NCBI GenBank assembly: GCA_002796995.1 | Contig: PEKW01000006.1 | Span: 62,001 to 126,000 of the forward strand | Direction of reading: 5' to 3' | Length of the DNA: 64,000 nt | Source: Rhizobium sp. | GTDB lineage: Bacteria > Pseudomonadota > Alphaproteobacteria > Rhizobiales > Rhizobiaceae | The notes under the pieces: model-generated | What the model saw: the letters and a program-made list of their open reading frames with translations, nothing else | Told to the model about the DNA's origin: nothing | Databases searched by the model: none | Program-made: the position numbers and the translations under genes | Shown: positions 1 to 7,979 of the stretch, one piece after another | Layout: every line of letters begins with the position of its first letter | Numbering within the stretch: position 1 is the first letter of the stretch

Positions 1-627
1 GGTCCGAACCTCGAAGGCGCGAAGTACACGCTCGCCACCAACGCCAAGGGCGCCGAGCTCGGCATCAAGGATTTCGCCGACATCGCCAAGCACAAGGACG
101 AGCTGGAAGGCAAGATCTACGGCATCGAGCCGGGCAATGACGGCAACCGCATCGTGCTGGAGCTGATCGAGAAGAACGAATTCGGCCTCGAAGGCTTCGA
201 AGTCGTCGAATCCTCGGAACAAGGCATGCTGGCCCAGGTCGCCCGCGCCGAACAGGACGGCTCGCCGGTCGTCTTCCTCGGCTGGGCTCCGCACCCGATG
301 AACTCCAATTTCAAGCTGACCTACCTGACGGGCGGCGACGCGACCTTCGGCCCGAACTTCGGCGGCGCCTCGGTCTACACCAACGTCCGCGCCGGCTACC
401 TCACCGAATGCCCGAATGTCGGCAAGTTCATCACCAACCTGAAGTTCTCGCTCGACATGGAAAACCTCGTCATGGGCGGCATCCTGAACGACGGCAAGGA
501 TCCGGAAGTCGCTGCGACCGACTGGCTGAAGGCCAACGGCTCGGCGATCGAGCCCTGGCTCGCAGGCGTGACCACCAAGGACGGCGGCGACGCTGTGGCG
601 GCGGTCAAGACCGCACTCGGCCTCTGA
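1..627 (+). CDS. choX: Choline ABC transporter substrate-binding protein ChoX, 5'-truncated by the window edge
   Basis: Open in frame 1 from the first base to TGA at 625-627; about 208 C-terminal residues are present and the signal peptide lies outside the window. The fragment has the periplasmic glycine-betaine/choline-binding (OpuAC-type) fold signature, including YGIEPGNDGN, a VVFLGWAPHPMN stretch and a YLTGGD loop near the ligand site. It is followed by the permease and ATPase genes of the same importer, which supports ChoX over other OpuAC proteins. Family knowledge: rhizobial ChoXWV is a high-affinity choline importer feeding glycine betaine synthesis. A hairpin at 641-662 separates it from choW, as is common between an abundant binding protein and its membrane components. 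Confidence 0.93.
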   Translation, partial: GPNLEGAKYTLATNAKGAELGIKDFADIAKHKDELEGKIYGIEPGNDGNRIVLELIEKNEFGLEGFEVVESSEQGMLAQVARAEQDGSPVVFLGWAPHPMNSNFKLTYLTGGDATFGPNFGGASVYTNVRAGYLTECPNVGKFITNLKFSLDMENLVMGGILNDGKDPEVAATDWLKANGSAIEPWLAGVTTKDGGDAVAAVKTALGL

Positions 628-640
628 GGCAACTGACTAA

Positions 641-662
641 GGGAGCGGCGAAAGCCGCTCCC
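641..662 (+). terminator. Intercistronic hairpin between choX and choW
   Basis: Perfect 9-bp stem (GGGAGCGGC / GCCGCTCCC) closed by a stable GAAA tetraloop, followed by TCTTCATT. It lies 14 nt after the choX stop and 45 nt before choW. The weak U-tract suggests a partial terminator or an mRNA-3'-end stabiliser rather than a full stop. Confidence 0.65.
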
Positions 663-706
663 TCTTCATTCAGGAGTATCACGAGCCGAAAAGGCACTGG
701 GGAACC

Positions 707-1582
707 ATGGACTGGCTGACGGATTACAAGATCCCGATCGGGGTTGGCGCCAAGGAGGCAGTCAACTGGCTGACCACCAATCTGAAATTCTTTTTCGACT
801 TCATTGCGACGATCCTCAACGCATCGATCAATGCAATGCTGTTCGTGCTTCAAGCGCCCTATCTCAAGGGCACGGCCTTCGCGGACTATTATCCGCTGAT
901 CATGATCGTCGCCTTCACCGGCGTGGCCTGGATCATGCGGCGCTCCCTCGGCGTCGCGGCCTTCACGCTGGTCGGCCTGCTGATCATCTACAATCAGGGC
1001 TACTGGAAAGAGACCATGGAAACGCTGGCCCTGGTGCTGGCCGCGACCGGCGTCTCGATGGTGGTCGGCATTCCGATCGGCATCGCCGCAGCCCGCCGTC
1101 CCTGGCTCTACTCGGGCATCCGGCCGATCCTCGACCTGATGCAGACGATCCCGACCTTCGTCTACCTGATCCCGGCGCTGATCCTGTTCGGCCTCGGCAT
1201 GGTGCCGGGCCTGATCGCCACCGTCATCTTCGCCATCCCCGCCCCGATCCGGCTCACCCGCCTCGGCATCATCTCGACCCCGCCGTCGCTGGTTGAAGCG
1301 GCCCAGGCCTTCGGCGCCACACCCTCCCAGGTGCTGCGCAAGGTCGAGCTGCCCTTCGCCATGCCGCAGATCATGGCCGGCCTGACGCAGACCATCATGC
1401 TCTCCCTGTCGATGGTGGTGATCGCCGCCCTCGTCGGCGCAAGCGGGCTCGGCGTTCCGGTCGTTCGCGCACTCAATACCGTCAACATCGCCAAGGGCTT
1501 CGATTCCGGCCTCTGCATCGTCATCCTCGCCATCATTCTCGACCGCATCTTCCGGTCATCCGACGAAGGAGACGCCGCATGA
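707..1582 (+). CDS. choW: Choline ABC transporter permease ChoW
   Basis: 291-residue polytopic inner-membrane protein. Hydrophobic segments begin near residues 27, 63, 84 and 105 and continue to the C terminus. The BPD_transp_1 coupling-loop motif (EAAQAFGATPSQVLRKVELP, residues ~197-216) contacts the ATPase. Length and sequence style match ProW/OpuAB-type permeases. The ATG at 707 is the first good start after the intercistronic hairpin, and the 3' end overlaps choV by 4 nt (ATGA), implying translational coupling. With choX and choV it forms a complete type I importer; choline specificity is inferred from the operon. Confidence 0.93.
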   Translation: MDWLTDYKIPIGVGAKEAVNWLTTNLKFFFDFIATILNASINAMLFVLQAPYLKGTAFADYYPLIMIVAFTGVAWIMRRSLGVAAFTLVGLLIIYNQGYWKETMETLALVLAATGVSMVVGIPIGIAAARRPWLYSGIRPILDLMQTIPTFVYLIPALILFGLGMVPGLIATVIFAIPAPIRLTRLGIISTPPSLVEAAQAFGATPSQVLRKVELPFAMPQIMAGLTQTIMLSLSMVVIAALVGASGLGVPVVRALNTVNIAKGFDSGLCIVILAIILDRIFRSSDEGDAA

Positions 1583-2625
1583 CCGCCGTTCAATTCGACA
1601 ATGTGTCGATCATCTTCGGACCCAATCCGCAGCGTGCCCTGGTCATGGCGGATTCCGGCCGCACCCGCGACGAGATCAGCGCCGAGACCGGACTGGTGCT
1701 CGGCGTGGCCAACGCCTCGCTCGACATCAAGGAAGGCGAGATCCTCGTCCTGATGGGCCTGTCCGGCTCCGGCAAGTCGACGCTGCTGCGTGCCGTCAAC
1801 GGGCTGGCGCCCGTGGTGCGCGGCGACGTCAAGGTGCTCAACGACGGCAAGACGACCAATCCCTACACCTGTTCGCCGCAGCAGCTGCGCGACCTGCGCA
1901 TGCACACCGTTTCCATGGTGTTCCAGCAGTTCGGCCTTTTGCCGTGGCGGACCGTCGCGGAAAATGTCGGCTTCGGTCTCGAACTGGCCGGCGTGCCCGA
2001 GGCCGAGCGCCGCATGCGCGTCGAGGAACAGCTGGAACTGGTCAACCTGGCGAAATGGTCCACCCGCAAGGTTCAGGAACTGTCGGGCGGCATGCAGCAG
2101 CGCGTCGGGCTTGCCCGCGCCTTTGCCACCGGCGCGCCGATCCTCTTGATGGACGAGCCGTTCTCGGCGCTCGATCCGCTGATCCGCACCCGTCTGCAGG
2201 ACGAACTGCTCGAGTTCCAGCGCCGCCTGAAGAAGACTATCCTCTTCGTCAGCCACGACCTCGACGAGGCCTTCCGCATCGGCAATCGCATCGCCATCAT
2301 GGAGGGCGGGCGGATCATCCAGTGCGGCACGCCGCAGGAGATCGTGCGCAACCCGGCCGACCAGTATGTCGCCGATTTCGTCCAGAACATGAACCCGATC
2401 AACATGCTGACCGCCCGCGACGTCATGCATCCCGGTGTCGGCAGCGGCCCCAACGAGGGCAGCGTCGCCGGCACGGCCAAGCCCGAGACGCCGCTCGTCG
2501 AGATCCTCGACGTGCTGTCGCGCCAGCCCGGGACAATCGGCGTGGTTGACAATGGTGCGATCATTGGGACGATCTCGGCGCAGGATGTCGTCGCCGGTCT
2601 CACCCTTCACCGGCGCAAGGCCTGA
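1579..2625 (+). CDS. choV: Choline ABC transporter ATP-binding protein ChoV
   Basis: 348-residue ATPase with Walker A (GLSGSGKST, ~res 59-67), a Q-loop (MVFQQFGLLPW), the signature LSGGMQQRVGLARA, Walker B (ILLMDEPFSALDP) and switch histidine (FVSHDLDEA). The C-terminal ~60 residues after NMNPINMLTARDVM resemble the accessory tail (reduced CBS-like) of OpuAA/ProV proteins. The start overlaps the choW stop by ATGA. Cytoplasmic energiser of the choline importer. Confidence 0.93.
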   Translation: MTAVQFDNVSIIFGPNPQRALVMADSGRTRDEISAETGLVLGVANASLDIKEGEILVLMGLSGSGKSTLLRAVNGLAPVVRGDVKVLNDGKTTNPYTCSPQQLRDLRMHTVSMVFQQFGLLPWRTVAENVGFGLELAGVPEAERRMRVEEQLELVNLAKWSTRKVQELSGGMQQRVGLARAFATGAPILLMDEPFSALDPLIRTRLQDELLEFQRRLKKTILFVSHDLDEAFRIGNRIAIMEGGRIIQCGTPQEIVRNPADQYVADFVQNMNPINMLTARDVMHPGVGSGPNEGSVAGTAKPETPLVEILDVLSRQPGTIGVVDNGAIIGTISAQDVVAGLTLHRRKA

Positions 2626-2669
2626 GCGGAGGTTTCCGTTCGGCGGCATCGCATGAAACGGAGAAAGCC

Positions 2670-3419
2670 ATGACGGACAAACCTTCGGTGATTCGCGAAA
2701 CCGACGACGAGGCGCGCGGGCTTGCCCGCCGCCTCCTGCGGTCTGCCCGTTATGTCGCGCTCGCCGTGATCGATCCGCAGACGCATTTTCCCTCCGTCAG
2801 CCGCGTGCTGCTGGGAACCGACACCGACGGGGCGGCGGTCATTCTCGTCTCGGCGCTCTCGGCCCACACCAGGGCGCTCGAGGCCGACCAGCGCGTTTCC
2901 CTGCTGGCCGGCGAGCCCGGCAAGGGCGACCCGCTCGCCCATCCGCGCCTGACCGTTCAGTGCCTCGCCGAACCCGTCGAGCGCGGCAGCCCGGCCCATG
3001 ACCGCCTGAGAAGCCGCTTCATCGCCCGCCACCCGAAGGCGAAGCTTTATATCGATTTCCCAGATTTCCGCTTCTTCCGGCTTTTGCCCCAGTCGGCCAG
3101 CCTCAATGGCGGCTTCGGCCGGGCCTATCTTCTGCCCGGCGAGGACTTCAGAATCATGCCCGAGCCCACCGGAAATTTCTCCGGAAGGGAGCTGGAACTA
3201 CTGCAAGATTTAGTGAGTACGAAACCGGAACTCGCCCAGCAGATAGCGATCGGGCGCTGCGGTCAGAAGCCGGGAAAATGGGCCTTTTGTGGCCTGGACA
3301 GGGCGGGAATTGACCTGATTGCAGGCGATTTACTGGTTAGATACGATTTTGGGCATCATATAGGGTCGCAAGCAGAACTCTATTCCGTATTAGCTAATAC
3401 AGCATACCCGATACCTTAA
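2670..3419 (+). CDS. HugZ-family pyridoxamine 5'-phosphate oxidase-like protein
   Basis: 249 residues. The N-terminal split-barrel flavin/heme-binding domain (RSARYVALAVIDPQTHFPSVSRV, then HTRALEADQRVSLLAGEPG, residues ~20-165) is followed by a C-terminal DUF2470-type region (~170-249, GLDRAGIDLIAGDLLVRYDF). This two-domain layout is that of HugZ/HutZ proteins involved in heme-iron use. A GGAGAAAG ribosome site precedes the ATG. It lies 44 nt after choV in the same direction and could be read with it, although no functional link is obvious. The C-terminal codons overlap a 14-bp palindrome at 3387-3400 discussed with the next gene. Confidence 0.75.
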   Translation: MTDKPSVIRETDDEARGLARRLLRSARYVALAVIDPQTHFPSVSRVLLGTDTDGAAVILVSALSAHTRALEADQRVSLLAGEPGKGDPLAHPRLTVQCLAEPVERGSPAHDRLRSRFIARHPKAKLYIDFPDFRFFRLLPQSASLNGGFGRAYLLPGEDFRIMPEPTGNFSGRELELLQDLVSTKPELAQQIAIGRCGQKPGKWAFCGLDRAGIDLIAGDLLVRYDFGHHIGSQAELYSVLANTAYPIP

Positions 3420-3436
3420 ATTTAGGCATATACAAT
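3387..3436. promoter_or_regulatory. Putative NolR-type operator cluster upstream of the ArsR/NolR-like gene
   Basis: A perfect 14-bp palindrome GTATTAGCTAATAC (3387-3400) lies at the end of the hugZ-like gene, and TTTAG-N9-AT follows at 3421-3436. Both fit the published NolR box (A/T)TTAG-N9-A(T/A); on the minus strand the palindrome reads ATTAG-N9-AA. A third TTAG-N9-AT occurs around 3450-3464. Autoregulation of nolR is known in Sinorhizobium; its application here is inference. Confidence 0.5.
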
Positions 3437-3526
3437 TTTTTGAGTATTGTTAGAGTTCTATCATAACCAATTTGATGGATTGCAAACCGTCGCCTTCCCC
3501 CCGAGGCCCGGAAAACGAAAGTTGAT

Positions 3527-3850
3527 ATGATGAAAACCAAGGCATTGTCCGAACAGTCCATTGCAGCCGCCGGCCTTCTTACCGCCATGGCAAACCCCAA
3601 GCGTCTCATGATCCTCTGCAGCCTCGTCGAAGGCGAAGTTCCCGTCGGCGTTCTCGCCACCCAGGTCGGCCTCAGCCAGTCCGCCCTGTCCCAGCACCTT
3701 TCGAAATTGCGCGCCCAGAAGCTGGTGAAGACCCGCCGCGACGCGCAGACCATTTATTATTCCAGCACCTCCGAATCGGTCATCAAGATCCTCGGCACGC
3801 TGGAAGACATTTATTGCTCGACCACGGCTAATAGTAAAACGGCCGCGTAA
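3527..3850 (+). CDS. ArsR/SmtB-family winged-helix regulator, NolR-like
   Basis: 107 residues. A winged helix-turn-helix occupies residues ~20-95, with recognition helix LSQSALSQHLSKLRAQKLV and wing TRRDAQTIYYSS. The segment AMANPKRL..LSQSALSQHLSKLRAQ..V.TRRDAQTIYYSS closely matches the NolR repressors of Rhizobium and Sinorhizobium, which control nodulation and core genes. No ArsR-type cysteine metal-binding motif is present, as expected for NolR. It is a stand-alone gene preceded by an AT-rich region with NolR-box-like motifs and followed by a strong terminator. It could also be another non-metal ArsR paralogue. Confidence 0.8.
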   Translation: MMKTKALSEQSIAAAGLLTAMANPKRLMILCSLVEGEVPVGVLATQVGLSQSALSQHLSKLRAQKLVKTRRDAQTIYYSSTSESVIKILGTLEDIYCSTTANSKTAA

Positions 3851-3947
3851 CATTGCGCCGCCTGCGGCGGCAAAAGGCAGATCGGTCGGGACCTGACGCT
3901 CGCCCGATCTGAGAAGCGGCAATTTGAAATCACGCGATTAATACCTG

Positions 3948-3984
3948 GACCGGCAGATCTTCGATTTGCCGGTCTTTGTTTTTC
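3948..3984 (+). terminator. Rho-independent terminator after the NolR-like gene
   Basis: Stem GACCGGCA (3948-3955) / TGCCGGTC (3967-3974) with an 11-nt loop, followed by TTTGTTTTTC. The 366-nt gap 3851-4216 also holds a weaker 8-bp inverted repeat (3878-3885 / 3904-3911) and the hairpin at 4167-4200. No convincing gene was seen in the gap. Confidence 0.8.
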
Positions 3985-4166
3985 TCGGGATGCAGGGGGG
4001 GTGGCGGCTACGCAGGCACCGATCCGTCGCTTGGGAACGCCGGGATCGGCACCTGCCAGCGCTTGCCGCCGGTCAGCCGGATGATGCCCAATCTGCCCTT
4101 CGGGTCGACCATCCTGCAATCGCCACTCTCCACCACCGACCTTGCCCTGAGCTTGACGAGGCACAC

Positions 4167-4200
4167 GGCGCCTTCCGTTACGTGAAGTACGGAAGGCGCC
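4167..4200 (-). terminator. Hairpin downstream of phoX
   Basis: Perfect 12-bp inverted repeat GGCGCCTTCCGT / ACGGAAGGCGCC with a 10-nt loop, 17 nt beyond the phoX stop. There is no U-tract on either side, so it may be a stabilising 3' structure rather than an intrinsic terminator. Confidence 0.5.
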
Positions 4201-4216
4201 GAACCACCGATCCAGC

Positions 4217-6187
4217 CTAGCTGCCGACCACGGCACTGTCGTCGCGGCTGAGCACGATCAGCGCCGGACGCGGCGGCTGGCCTTGCAGGAAATCCGGCCA
4301 GTTGGTCCCTGCATCGGCGATCGAGGCGGCATCCTCGTCGTCCTCGAAGCGCAGTTCGCCGGGATGCTGGATCGAGACGAACACCGTCTTGCCATCCGGC
4401 GTGAAGGTCGGAGAACAGCATTCCGAACCAACGGGCGCCACGTAGAAGAGCTTCGGCAGCGCACGCCCCTCGCCCTCGGTGTCCATGACGAACAGCGCAT
4501 CGGCGATGCCCTCCGGCGGCGGACCGTCGGTGGCCACCCACAGCCGTCCCGACGGGTCGACCGACAGGTTGTCGGGATCGGTGAACCAGCCATTGGCAGA
4601 AGTCGCCGGATGGAACATGGCGCCGTCCTCGGCCACCGCCGGATTGCCGCAGAGCACGAAGACGTCCCATTTGAAGTTGTCCGCGGCGAAGTCGGCCTTG
4701 TCCGGCGCGCCGGGCGGCACCAGTTCGAGCAGATGGCCATGAGGATTGGGCCCGCGCGGATTGGCGGGGTTGACCTGCTCCGCCTCGTCCCCCTCGCCGG
4801 TCGGCATGCGGTCCTCGTTCTCGGTCATCGCCACGTAGAGCTTGCCGGTCTTCGGATGCACGACGAAACCTTCCGGCGCATCCATCGGCGTCGCGCCCAA
4901 AAGATCGGCGGCGGCGCGGGTGTTGAGAACTACGTCGGCCTGGCTGTTGAACCCGGCCTCCGCCGTCAGCGGCCCCTCTCCGGCCACCAGCGGCAGCCAG
5001 GTCATCGTGCCGTCGCTTTCGAACTTCGCCACCGACAACGTGCCGTTGTCGAGCAGGTCGCGATTGGCGGCGCGGTCGGTCGGGTTCCACGGGTCGCGGG
5101 TGACGAAGCGGTAGAGATATTCGAAGTCGTCGTCGTCGCCCATGAACACCACGACGCGGCCGTCCGGCGCGACGGCGCACTGCGCGCCTTCATGGGTGAA
5201 GCGGCCAAGTGCGGTGCGCTTCACCGGCTTGGCCGTCGGGTCGAGCGGGTCGATCTCGACCACCCAGTCGAAGCGCATCCATTCGTTCGGCTCTTCCTCG
5301 AAACGGAAACGCGGTTCGATCCGCCCGGCGCCGTAGATGTCGTTGTCCTCCTCGTCCCAGCCCTGGCGCTCGACCAGTTCCTGGTTCGGCAGTGTGGTGA
5401 AATCGCCGGCAAAGACGTCCATCGAGCCTTCTTCGCCCGACAGCAGCGTGCCCCAGGGGGTGATGCCGCCATTGCAGTTGGAAATGGTGCCAAACACCGT
5501 CTTGCCGCTCGGGTCCGCCTTGGTCTTCAGCCGGTCGTCGCCGGCGGCCGGGCCGGAAATCGCCATTTCCGTGCCCATGTGGATGCGGCGGTTGTACTGG
5601 CCGTCGCGAACGATCTCCCACTGCCCGTTCGTCTTCTTCACCTCGAAGACCGACAGGCCGACCGAGGCCATGACGGCGCGGATCTGATCGTCGGTCAGCT
5701 TCTCGCGATAGTCGTCCGCCGTCAGCCCCGGGAACATCAGGAACGGGGTGGCATATTCGTGGCTGACCAGCATCAGCCCATGCTCGGAGCTGGCCGATCC
5801 CAGCGGCAACGGCATGAAGAAGGTGAAGTCGTTGTTGTAGCCGAACTGGCGCTCGGCCGCCTTGCCGTCGAGCGTTGCCGGATCGAAGGCCGGGCTGTCG
5901 GCAAACAGGCCGTCGCCCCAGCGCGCCAGGATCTGCCGGCTGTAGCCGGTCGGCCAGTGGTCCTCGCGGTCGCGCACCCGCGTCAGTTCGGCAAAGGTCA
6001 GCGTCGAGGCTTCGGCAGCAGTTGCCGTGCGGCCGAGATAGGGCATGGCGGCCGCGCCGGCGGTGAGTGCCAGCAGGCCCTTCAGAACGCTGCGGCGTTC
6101 GATCCCCTTGGCAAGCACGGCTCCGTAGGTCTCTGCGAATGCGCGGCGCGGATTGGGCCGCGCCCTGGTCTTCTGGCGGTCAGACAT
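4217..6187 (-). CDS. phoX: PhoX-family alkaline phosphatase, Tat-exported
   Basis: 656 residues from the ATG at 6187, chosen because GGGAGA lies 6 nt upstream; the frame is open further upstream to 6262 without such a site. The N terminus carries a twin-arginine signal (ERRSVLKGLLALTAGAAAMPYLG), implying folded export with cofactors. The body is a DUF839/PhoX beta-propeller (LMLVSHEYATPFLMFPG; SNCNGGITPWGTLLSGEE; WVATDGPPPEGI; ECCSPTFTPDGKTVFVSIQHPGE). Family knowledge: PhoX enzymes are Ca/Fe-dependent periplasmic phosphomonoesterases induced by phosphate limitation. It is divergent from the aminotransferase across 332 bp, where no clear Pho box was recognised. Confidence 0.88.
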   Translation of the reverse strand: MSDRQKTRARPNPRRAFAETYGAVLAKGIERRSVLKGLLALTAGAAAMPYLGRTATAAEASTLTFAELTRVRDREDHWPTGYSRQILARWGDGLFADSPAFDPATLDGKAAERQFGYNNDFTFFMPLPLGSASSEHGLMLVSHEYATPFLMFPGLTADDYREKLTDDQIRAVMASVGLSVFEVKKTNGQWEIVRDGQYNRRIHMGTEMAISGPAAGDDRLKTKADPSGKTVFGTISNCNGGITPWGTLLSGEEGSMDVFAGDFTTLPNQELVERQGWDEEDNDIYGAGRIEPRFRFEEEPNEWMRFDWVVEIDPLDPTAKPVKRTALGRFTHEGAQCAVAPDGRVVVFMGDDDDFEYLYRFVTRDPWNPTDRAANRDLLDNGTLSVAKFESDGTMTWLPLVAGEGPLTAEAGFNSQADVVLNTRAAADLLGATPMDAPEGFVVHPKTGKLYVAMTENEDRMPTGEGDEAEQVNPANPRGPNPHGHLLELVPPGAPDKADFAADNFKWDVFVLCGNPAVAEDGAMFHPATSANGWFTDPDNLSVDPSGRLWVATDGPPPEGIADALFVMDTEGEGRALPKLFYVAPVGSECCSPTFTPDGKTVFVSIQHPGELRFEDDEDAASIADAGTNWPDFLQGQPPRPALIVLSRDDSAVVGS

Positions 6188-6249
6188 GGTTTCTCCCGGT
6201 GATGCAATGAATTGATCTGAAATACAGGCAGCGGCGCTTCGTCCGGTTG

Positions 6250-6263
6250 CTTGCGCGCGCAAG
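6250..6263. promoter_or_regulatory. 14-bp perfect palindrome upstream of phoX
   Basis: CTTGCGCGCGCAAG, centred about 70 bp upstream of the phoX start in the phoX/aminotransferase divergent region. Symmetry and position suggest an operator, but no regulator is assigned. Confidence 0.3.
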
Positions 6264-6408
6264 TCTAGGGGCCTCGCGCGAAGTCCTCATGACGGTCGGG
6301 ACGCCGGAAGATACTTGGCCGCAGACCGCCCGTTCAGGCCCAAACGCGGCCGTCCGCCGGGCAAACATAACCGGAACCCGCACCATCCATGATGTTTCGT
6401 GATGACGG

Positions 6409-6436
6409 TTGACGACCTTGGTCGCCCTGTTAATTT
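6409..6436 (+). promoter_or_regulatory. Candidate housekeeping promoter for the aminotransferase gene
   Basis: TTGACG (6409-6414), a 16-nt spacer, then TAATTT (6431-6436), about 84 nt before the ATG at 6520. The 332-nt divergent gap 6188-6519 also holds the 6250-6263 palindrome; nothing else was recognised. Confidence 0.45.
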
Positions 6437-6519
6437 GTCCGGGTTTTCTCGAATATCCGGCATATTCGCCGCCAACCGGGAAATGGCCGCCCGAAACACA
6501 AAGGCCATGGAGAAATTTG

Positions 6520-7848
6520 ATGTCGAACCGCCTGAATACAACGCCCAACGACCTGCGCGCCTTCTGGATGCCGTTCACGGCAAACCGCCAGTTCAAGAAG
6601 GAACCGCGCCTCTTCGTCGGCGCCAAGGACATGTACTATACGACCCATGACGGCCGCCAGGTGCTCGACGGCACCGCCGGTCTCTGGTGCGTGAACGCCG
6701 GCCACTGCCGCCCGAAGATCACCGAGGCGATCCGCGAACAGGCTGGCGAACTCGACTATGCTCCGGCCTTCCAGCTCGGCCATCCCAAGGCCTTCGAGCT
6801 TGCCAACCGCCTGGTCGACCTCGCCCCCGACAATATGGCGCATGTGCTCTACACCAATTCAGGCTCGGAATCGGTCGAGACGGCGCTGAAGGTGGCGCTC
6901 GCCTACCAGCGGGTCAAGGGTCAGGGATCGCGCACCCGCCTGATCGGCCGTGAGCGCGGCTACCACGGCGTCAATTTTGGCGGCATCTCGGTCGGCGGCA
7001 TTGTCACCAACCGGAAGATGTTCGGCACGCTCCTGACGGGTGTCGACCACATGCCGCACACCCACCTTCCGGCCAAGAATGCCTTCTCCAAGGGCATGCC
7101 GGAGCATGGCGGCGATCTCGCCGACGAGCTGGAACGCATCGTCACGCTTCATGATGCCTCGACGATCGCCGCCGTCATCGTCGAACCGGTGGCAGGTTCC
7201 ACCGGCGTTCTGATCCCGCCGAAGGGTTATCTCCAGCGCCTGCGCGAGATCTGCACGAAGCACGGCATCCTGTTGATCTTCGATGAAGTCATCACCGGTT
7301 TCGGCCGCCTCGGCGCTCCGTTTGCCGCACAGTACTTCGACGTCAAACCGGACATCATCACCACCGCCAAGGGCCTGACCAACGGCGTCATCCCGATGGG
7401 CGCCGTCTTCGTCACCTCCGAGATCCATGATGCCTTCATGACCGGACCGGAGCACCTGATCGAGTTCTTCCACGGCTATACCTATTCCGGCAACCCGATC
7501 GCCTCGGCCGCAGCACTTGGCACACTCGACACCTATCGCGACGAGGGCCTCCTGACCCGCGCCGCCGAGCTTGCGTCCTACTGGGAAGAGAAGCTTCATT
7601 CGCTGGCCGACTGCCCGAACGTCATCGACATCCGCAATATCGGCCTGATCGGCGCCATCGAACTCGCCCCCATCGCCGGCGAGCCGACCAAGCGCGCCTT
7701 CAACGCCTTCCTGAAAGCCTATGAGTCCGGCCTTCTGATCCGCACCACCGGCGACATCATCGCCCTCTCGCCGCCGCTGATCATCACCAAGGACGAGATC
7801 GACGAACTGTTCGACAAGCTGCGCAAGGTGCTGGTGGCGAACATCTGA
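6520..7848 (+). CDS. Omega-amino acid:pyruvate aminotransferase (class III, PLP)
   Basis: 442 residues from the ATG at 6520, preceded by GGAGA at 6 nt; the frame extends upstream to 6409 without a ribosome site. Class III signatures are present: AGLWCVNAGHCRP, TNSGSESVETALK, RGYHGVNFGG, LIFDEVITGFGRLG, and the PLP lysine in TTAKGLTNGVIPMGAVF. Length and sequence match beta-alanine--pyruvate transaminase and related omega-transaminases (442-449 residues). The exact amino donor (beta-alanine, taurine, putrescine or other) cannot be read from sequence. Monocistronic, ending at a strong terminator. Confidence 0.9.
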   Translation: MSNRLNTTPNDLRAFWMPFTANRQFKKEPRLFVGAKDMYYTTHDGRQVLDGTAGLWCVNAGHCRPKITEAIREQAGELDYAPAFQLGHPKAFELANRLVDLAPDNMAHVLYTNSGSESVETALKVALAYQRVKGQGSRTRLIGRERGYHGVNFGGISVGGIVTNRKMFGTLLTGVDHMPHTHLPAKNAFSKGMPEHGGDLADELERIVTLHDASTIAAVIVEPVAGSTGVLIPPKGYLQRLREICTKHGILLIFDEVITGFGRLGAPFAAQYFDVKPDIITTAKGLTNGVIPMGAVFVTSEIHDAFMTGPEHLIEFFHGYTYSGNPIASAAALGTLDTYRDEGLLTRAAELASYWEEKLHSLADCPNVIDIRNIGLIGAIELAPIAGEPTKRAFNAFLKAYESGLLIRTTGDIIALSPPLIITKDEIDELFDKLRKVLVANI

Positions 7849-7871
7849 GCCCGGAGTTCAGAAGAAGATCC

Positions 7872-7903
7872 GAAGCGGCCGGCAACGGCCGCTTCTTTCG
7901 TTT
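7872..7903 (+). terminator. Rho-independent terminator after the aminotransferase
   Basis: 10-bp perfect stem GAAGCGGCCG / CGGCCGCTTC with loop GCAA (7872-7895), followed by TTTCGTTT, 23 nt after the stop codon. Confidence 0.85.
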
Positions 7904-7979
7904 CGGCCACTCGCCATCCATGCGTCACACCGGGCACCGCGCTCGCCGCAGCTACCCGTGCAGCGGCCACCACGCCAGC

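Noticed and set aside
3966-4220. Small protein genes between the NolR-like gene and phoX
   Set aside because: The region is occupied by a terminator and a perfect hairpin; candidate frames lack ribosome sites and conserved patterns.
4217-6262. Long open frame on the plus strand (4283-6202) opposite phoX
   Set aside because: It is the antisense shadow of a high-GC gene; its translation is Arg/His-rich with no domain pattern, whereas the minus frame has a Tat signal and PhoX motifs.
6188-6519. Pho box upstream of phoX
   Set aside because: No pair of CTGTCAT-like direct repeats with correct spacing was found.
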